Below, in pieces: positions 5,579 through 10,000 of a DNA stretch of 10,000 bases (the stretch's first letter is position 1; every line of letters starts with the position of its first letter). The notes under the pieces were generated by a model. That model searched no databases. It saw only the letters and a list, made by a program, of their open reading frames with translations, and was not told the origin of the DNA. A program made the translations under genes and the position numbers. This DNA is from Symbiodinium natans (taxonomy: Eukaryota > Sar > Dinophyceae > Suessiales > Symbiodiniaceae). Where the stretch lies: positions 67,501 to 77,500 of the forward strand of contig CAJNDS010000317.1 in NCBI GenBank assembly GCA_905221605.1, given 5' to 3'.

Positions 5579-6030
5579 TTTGGGCACTCCAGGCACCCTG
5601 TGGTTGGGCACTTCAGGGAGCCTCTGGAAGTGTGCACTCGAGGAAGTCTCTGGGGTTGGGCACTCCAGGGAGACGCTGGGGCTGGGCACTCCAGGAAAAC
5701 TCTAGCTCCAGGAAGACTGTGGGGTTGGGCATTCCAGGGACTGCGGTTGAGCACTCCAGGGTTGGGCACTCCAGGAGACTGGGGCTGGGCACTCCGGGCA
5801 ACGCAGGAGTCTGGGGCGTGTCAAATTAAGCACTCCAAAAAAACTCTCCAGGGAGACTCTGGAGTCTAGGACCGTGTTTGGGGTTGGGCACTCCAGCCAG
5901 ACCCTGGATTCTCCCTGCGGTTGGGCACTTCAGGGAGACGTTGGGTACTGCAGGGAGACTCTGAATTTGGGCAGTCCAGGGAGACTCTGGGGTTGGGCAC
6001 TCCAGGAATTGTTAGTGAGTCTCCAGGAGT
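5579..6030 (+). repeat. Minisatellite A, second block (26-bp unit)
   Basis: Same family and orientation as 2255-3137, with TTGGGCACTCCAGGGAGAC and CTCTGGGG segments and several clean 26-bp spacings (for example around 5655-5690 and 5963-6003). It is shorter and somewhat more regular than the first block. Open frames such as 5554-5769 (-) and 5600-5869 (+) encode only the repeat-derived peptides. Confidence 0.93.
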
Positions 6031-6040
6031 AGACAGGACA

Positions 6041-6071
6041 AGGAGAAGAGTTCCGGGCGAGGAGAAGAGTT
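6041..6071 (+). repeat. Paired 12-bp direct repeat AGGAGAAGAGTT
   Basis: Two exact copies at 6041-6052 and 6060-6071, 19 bp apart, immediately after the end of minisatellite A. They may be a small boundary duplication. Confidence 0.6.
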
Positions 6072-7226
6072 GAGTTTAAAATCCAACAACCCCACACCGA
6101 AGGTGGGGAACAAGCCAACCCCCCGTCCTGCTATGCTATAGAATGGGCCACCTACATCCACACGTAGACGCCCATTAATGACTATTTCGTTGGATAACCC
6201 AACACGAAGAGCCTAACCCTAACCGAGGATCATCATGGGCCATGCCAAGACGCAGATCATTCTGGCCGGGTCACACCTAGGCACGAAGCTCAGTGGCAGA
6301 GTTTCTAGGGCGCCTTTAGGGTGTAGGGATTATTGGATTAGGGCTTACGTATCAGAGTTATAGAGTTGTGGGTCCCCACTTTGTGGTGAGGGTATTGGTA
6401 CGTCAAGATCGAACTCGCCGGCAGATTCAGACCCAAAGTTGACACGTGACAGTGCAGGCTACAAAGAAGCACTTACCTATGCCAGCATTCAAAGATGCAG
6501 CGGCATCAGAGAGCTGCAGGGACACCAGGTGTTAGACAGCGTTTCCAGGTCTCTTCGAGTTCCTGCACAAGACTCCAGGTCAGACGAAGGCTGCTATCGA
6601 CGCTGGCTCTCAAAATTCCAATTCCCCGTGCGGAAGTCTAAGGCCTAGAGGCTACAGGGTTAAGGTTGAGGGCTTAGGGGTCTAAAGAGACCATAAGAAT
6701 GGCAATCATGATAGCGAAAGCAAGGATAGCAGTCGTCTTGACGCCAAGTGAACACGGCGAATGTGCAAAAACCGCCCCTTTTGATTCAGCTTCGCCTTCA
6801 ACGCAAAAGACTGTGCCCACGTGGCATTTTGGAGGATTGAACTTTTTTGAGATTCGGCCATGGGTAGGCTTGGAGCATTGTTAGGATTGTTTAGTGTTGT
6901 AAGTTCTACTTCTTCCGTGACAGGGCAAGTCATTTGTCGGGCAACTTCAATCGGGGCACGCCCTTCTGGGCCCCTCCACCATGAGGCTGCCATGTCTGTT
7001 TTCCTAGCACGGGCCCGTTCTCCTCGGTTCCTTCGCTTTTTTTATTCTCAATCCGAAGCACTGTATGTTTGTTCATGGTGCAAGCTGAGGAGAAGGCGAC
7101 TGACCTCAAGCGCGACGATGGTAGCACACGGCCCATCGATGTGCTGCTGCCTCTCGCAGGAAAGTGGAGTGTGCGGTCTGGTGTGTCTGGGGTCTGGAGT
7201 CATATGTCCACGTAGCATTTAAGTCT
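6072..7226. other. Mostly single-copy region, no confident gene
   Basis: Mixed-composition sequence that could contain exons, but none can be assigned. The frame 6364-6648 is open for about 94 codons but has no ATG start. The frame 6860-7222 (120 residues) begins with ATG in a good Kozak context (GCCATGG), starts with a short hydrophobic stretch (GALLGLFSVV) that could be signal-like, has several cysteines, and matches no family I recognise. A shorter ATG frame runs 6699-6884. Telomere echoes occur at about 6311-6345 and 6655-6680. Splice structure cannot be judged from sequence alone. Confidence 0.35.
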
Positions 7227-7318
7227 ATTTGGGGTTTCCGAATTAGGGGTACCTTATTGGGGTCCCTATTGAAAGGGAATCCTACTATTTGGAGGTCTAT
7301 ATTCGGGGTCCCTCATTT
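7227..7318 (+). repeat. Degenerate 14-15 bp tandem repeat (ATTNGGGGTNCC)
   Basis: Five recognisable units: ATTTGGGGTTTCCG, ATTAGGGGTACCTT, ATTGGGGTCCCT, ATTTGGAGGTCTAT and ATTCGGGGTCCCTC. A less regular insert interrupts the middle. The GGGGTC core recalls repeat B, but the phase and length differ. Confidence 0.6.
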
Positions 7319-7373
7319 TCGTAAACCCCCATTTAAGTAATATGTCATTACTGTTGTTGCTACGAAGGCTTTT

Positions 7374-7392
7374 GCAGCGGCAGCTGCTGCTG
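7374..7392. repeat. Imperfect CAG/CTG palindromic tract
   Basis: GCAGCGGCAGCTGCTGCTG is a short CAG-type tract that turns into CTG, forming an imperfect palindrome. CAG repeats are a known feature of Eimeria genomes, but this tract is far too short to be diagnostic. Confidence 0.5.
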
Positions 7393-7429
7393 ATACCCTG
7401 CCCCTGCTTCTTCAACTATGTACTGCTAC

Positions 7430-7477
7430 TACTGCGACGACGATGACGACGAAGACGACGAAATCGTCGTCGTTGTC
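7430..7477. repeat. GAC/GTC trinucleotide tract forming an inverted repeat
   Basis: An imperfect GACGAC/GATGAC/GAAGAC tract is followed by TCGTCGTCGTTGTC. The arms GACGACGA (7454-7461) and TCGTCGTC (7464-7471) are perfect complements, and pairing continues imperfectly outward to about 7448-7477. It could form a hairpin or cruciform. Confidence 0.65.
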
Positions 7478-7685
7478 AACCTCATGGGTATTCTTGCCGT
7501 CGTGCCATGTTCAGACCTATCACCCTAAACCCTTATAGAACACCGAAGAAATCATGAGTCGAGAGCCTTCCAGTCTCCAGTGCTGAAGGGACACCTCCAT
7601 ACCTTTACTTAGTATGGCAATAGTACATAGTATAGAATAAAGGATAGCGTATAGCAGAAGAATATTAATGTATATATACATGTAT

Positions 7686-7714
7686 AGAGAGAGAGAGAGA
7701 GTGTGTGTGTGTGT
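7686..7714 (+). repeat. Compound microsatellite (AG)8(GT)7
   Basis: Uninterrupted AG dinucleotides (7686-7701) pass directly into GT dinucleotides (7701-7714). An AT-rich stretch with TATATATACATGTATA lies just upstream. Minus-strand open frames across this tract (7520-7741 and 7609-8016) contain HTHTLSLSL peptides that come from the microsatellite. Confidence 0.9.
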
Positions 7715-8455
7715 AGAGTATAGTAAAGTTGTACGTTCCATTGTTTACGTGTCCCCCTTGTCATTCCTACTCTTGTCCTTGTCATTCGTGTGATGAGTGT
7801 GATGACCAGTTCGAAGATGAGAGCATCCAAGGCTAGGGACGACTTCCTTGGGACTGACCATCCTTGACAAGCGGGACTGGCGCAGGGTTTCTCAGAACCC
7901 GACATGTCTGCAGAATAGAAGTGCAATAACAAGTACATATACAGACATATACGTATATAGATGATTGGTAGAAAACTGCTGTTAAGGGTCACAGTAACGC
8001 AGGATCGCATAGACAAGGGTTTGGGGCTTCGGATTCTGGAGTTATGCCGCTTTCTTGCTTCTGGTTGCGGGGGAAGATTCCAGGCTCAAGGACTTGAAAC
8101 AAATAGTCCCCTACTCCATCCCCAAGATCTTTCTTGTTTGGGGGCCCGGGGCCATCCTTCTGTGGTCCTAAACGGTTGTCAAGGAATCCTCAGGAAAAGG
8201 AAGAAACTTGCTACCATGACAGCTAATCGTCATACTCCGCCTGATCACAGTAACGACCGTAGAAAGCCCGGCCGATTTCAGGAGCCTGCGTGTAGGAATG
8301 TCGTAAAGGGTGACAACGCAGCGGGCGGGGAGGGGCGGGCGGGTGGGGGCGTTTCCTGAGAAATGGCCAACGCGATATCAACACAGTACATGTGCCATGA
8401 ACCCTTCTGGGGCTCAATTTCGGGCTCACTTGCCTGTTTGTCCTGGTCTTGTTTG

Positions 8456-8456
<1 letters not shown>
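7715..8456. other. Unassigned region before the TG array
   Basis: Mixed-composition sequence. An ATG-initiated frame at 7961-8359 (132 residues) has no domain I recognise, ends in a G-rich low-complexity stretch (8320-8350) and is not called. Nothing else is identified. Confidence 0.35.
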
Positions 8457-8495
<39 letters not shown>

Positions 8496-8876
8496 TGGTG
8501 TGTGTGTGGTGTGTGGTGTGTGTGGTGTGTGTGGTGTGTGTGTTGTGTGTGTTGTGTGTGTTGTGTGTGTTGTGTGTGTTGTGTGTGTTGTGTGTGTTGT
8601 GTGTGTTGTGTGTTTTGTTGTGTTGTGTGTGTTGTGTGTGTTGTGTGTGTTGTGTGTGTTGTGTGTGTTGTGTGTGTTGTGTGTGTTGTGTGTGTTGTGT
8701 GTGTTGTGGGTGTTGTGTGTGTTGTGTGTGTTGTGTGTGTTGTGTGTGTTGTGTGTGTTGTGTGTGTGTGTGTGTTGTGTGTGTTGTGTGTGTTGTGTGT
8801 GTTGTGTGTGTTGTGTGTGTGTGTGTGTTGTGTGTGTTGTGTGTGTGTGTGTGTTGTGTGTGTGTTGTGTGTGTTG

Positions 8877-8907
<31 letters not shown>

Positions 8908-8921
8908 TGTTGTGTGTGTTG

Positions 8922-8952
<31 letters not shown>

Positions 8953-9086
8953 TGTTGTGTGTGTGTGTGTGTGTGTGTGTTGTGTGTGTTGTGTGTGTTG
9001 TGTGTGTTGTGTGTGTTGTGTGTGTTGTGTGTGTGTGTTGTGTGTGTGTTGTGTGTGTGTGTGTGTTGTGTGTGTGTTGTGTGTGT
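8457..9086 (+). repeat. 630-bp TG-rich array: (TG)16, then TGTGTGTGG and TGTGTGTTG 9-mers
   Basis: The array starts with 16 uninterrupted TG units (8457-8488), passes through GGTGTGTGT-type 9-mers (to about 8541), and is then dominated by the 9-mer TGTGTGTTG with about thirty recognisable units, interspersed with longer pure TG runs near 8760, 8820, 8880, 8930 and 8960. Interruptions include TTTTGTTGTG near 8613 and a GTGGGTG unit near 8707. The + strand lacks A and C throughout, so no + strand stop codon can occur. The long Cys-Val (+) and His-Thr (-) open frames are therefore artefacts of composition. Confidence 0.97.
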
Positions 9087-9288
9087 AGCAACAGTGGAGA
9101 GTATTCCAACTGATATTCATAGAAAAACTCATAGCAAACAATGGATAAATATAATCATAGCAATATCAGAAAGTAGTAATACTGATCTTTGATATTCAGT
9201 GTCGCGGTCACGGCCAGTTGCGACGGCAATGATAGCAATCGCGTCTTAGCCACGTGCGGGCGGGTTCACGAGTTACTAGCTGAAACTG
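9087..9288. other. AT-richer flank of the TG array
   Basis: Begins with an A/T-rich stretch at about 9105-9195 that contrasts with the rest of the window, then returns to mixed composition. No gene or repeat is recognised. A frame at 9189-9467 begins with TTG and runs through telomere-like sequence, so it is not called. Confidence 0.35.
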
Positions 9289-9336
9289 TTGGGGTTCGGG
9301 TTTTAGGACTTCGGGTTCACGGTTTAGGGTTTAGGT
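9289..9336 (+). repeat. Decayed TTTAGGG-type relic
   Basis: GGGGTTCGGGTTTTAGGACT leads into TTCGGGTTCACGG and then GGTTTAGGGTTTAGG. It is a short eroded telomere-like tract in the TTTAGGG orientation, opposite to the large CCCTAAA domain at 3627-5213. Confidence 0.8.
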
Positions 9337-9768
9337 TATCATCACAGGTGAGGAGAGTGCCTCCACAGCCCCGCCAGGACAAGACGTATCGAAATTGCCA
9401 GATCATCGAGGCAAGAGAGAGATTCTACAGGGGCGCAGTGAGGCGTATATCGGGGCGGGTTCTGTAGGGCATTTCTGGGGAAACTGCCATTGTGCGTTTA
9501 TGACGATGATGGAAGAGATTATTGCCACTTGTAGAACTGTTTCTTGCATGTCGATGACTGCCGTGCAAGGCTCTTGTCCCCAATGGCAGGCACCATGAGA
9601 AGACGACTAGAATGGTGTCATCATGGCAACGCTATGTTGCTATTTATGTAAGTACAGAACCAGAAAAACGTGCATGCTTGTTCAATCCCAAAGCCAGCTA
9701 AAGTAAGACAGGCCAGAACCTGCAGCCCCTCTTCTGGTAGGCCTGGTAGGACTCTAAGACTATTCTAG
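9337..9768. other. Unassigned single-copy-looking stretch
   Basis: Mixed-composition sequence with no gene, RNA or repeat I can support. A 67-residue frame at 9395-9598 starts with TTG and is not convincing. Confidence 0.35.
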
Positions 9769-9939
9769 CGGTTCGTACCACGTCGCATCGTACTGCGGCC
9801 GATAGTACAGGGGCCTTTGAACCCTGTTCTTGTGAAGGACTTATTCGAGTCCGGTGGCTGGCACACCATCGCAGATCTCATTGACTTCGAGGGACGCCCA
9901 GCTCCGAGTAGTGGCTCTTTCGGGTCCTTCGGCTGGTAG
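9769..9939 (+). pseudogene. Possible decayed non-LTR retrotransposon fragment
   Basis: A stop-to-stop open stretch of 56 codons, bounded by TAG at 9766-9768 and TAG at 9937-9939, with no ATG. The peptide includes NPVLVKDLFESGGW, HTIADLIDFEGRPAP and SFGSFG. The pattern of an NP-V segment, a (T/I)-x-DL-x-D-x-x-G segment and a closing F-x-x-FG resembles a region downstream of the reverse transcriptase domain in many LINE-type elements. I know that resemblance only as a loose pattern, and no catalytic reverse transcriptase motif is visible nearby. Reading past the stop gives no clear continuation in any frame. It could also be an exon of an unrelated gene or chance. Confidence 0.22.
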
Positions 9940-10000
9940 CAGCGTGTCCGACTTCCTTTTGGGGATCTTCACTCTCCCTGTTCGGATTTCATTCTGCATG

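Noticed and set aside
2255-6030. CRISPR array interpretation of the regularly repeated A units
   Set aside because: Units are tandem and degenerate with no unique spacers of constant length, no cas genes are present, and the context is eukaryotic telomere-type DNA.
6364-6648. Possible protein starting at 6439
   Set aside because: The start there is TTG, not ATG. As a nuclear gene it has no valid start, so it is reported only as a possible exon.
8278-9192. Long open frames on both strands over the TG array (up to 287 codons), encoding Cys-Val or His-Thr repeats
   Set aside because: The + strand of the array has only T and G, so most stop codons cannot form. The frames are open in several phases on both strands at once and are compositional artefacts.
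9189-9598. Two overlapping frames of 92 and 67 codons
   Set aside because: Both begin at TTG, and one reads through a decayed telomeric tract. No domain is recognisable.
9678-9695. GTTCAATCCC resembling a tRNA T-loop
   Set aside because: The flanking bases do not form the five-pair T stem, and no D-arm, anticodon arm or acceptor stem fits upstream.

Overview
The window is repeat-dominated nuclear DNA from a eukaryote whose telomere repeat is TTTAGGG. It looks subtelomeric, or like an internal block of telomere-derived DNA. That heptamer is known from plants, many green algae, coccidian apicomplexans such as Toxoplasma and Eimeria, chromerids, dinoflagellates and others. The many decayed AAACCCT tracts and the lack of convincing genes would suit an alveolate (coccidian or relative) or an alga, but the window alone cannot decide. 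There are no bacterial features: no operons, no Shine-Dalgarno-spaced genes and no insertion sequences.

Layout, left to right. Positions 1-158 hold TTTAGGG telomere repeats and two copies of a 35-bp telomere-adjacent repeat. Positions 176-430 are a strand-asymmetric C-rich then G-rich stretch. Positions 536-658 hold a CCCTAAA array in the opposite orientation, so the two telomeric tracts face each other as they would in an end-to-end fusion. Positions 659-2254 are mostly unique sequence with a perfect-stem hairpin, long G homopolymers and decayed telomere-like bits.

Positions 2255-6030 form a nested, mirror-ordered satellite complex: minisatellite A (26-bp unit, 2255-3137), repeat B (ATAGGGGTCTAT family, 3341-3610), a large degenerate CCCTAAA domain C (3627-5213), repeat B again (5245-5545), then minisatellite A again (5579-6030). 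Inside C, a two-part CATCATGCGAG-containing module occurs three times between the telomere-like tracts. The outer edges of the two B blocks carry inverted copies of the same 15-mer.

Positions 6031-8456 are mostly single-copy, with a few short unassigned ORFs, a degenerate 14-15 bp repeat, trinucleotide tracts and an AG/GT microsatellite. Positions 8457-9086 are a 630-bp TG-rich array dominated by the 9-mer TGTGTGTTG. Positions 9087-10000 are mostly single-copy. They include a short TTTAGGG-like relic and, near the right edge, a 56-codon open stretch that may be a decayed non-LTR retrotransposon fragment.

No protein-coding gene can be called with confidence. The long open frames in the TG array and in minisatellite A follow from base composition and repetition. 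Several other open frames start at TTG, or have no ATG, and resemble nothing I recognise. The interest lies in the architecture and turnover of telomere-derived and satellite repeats rather than in gene content.
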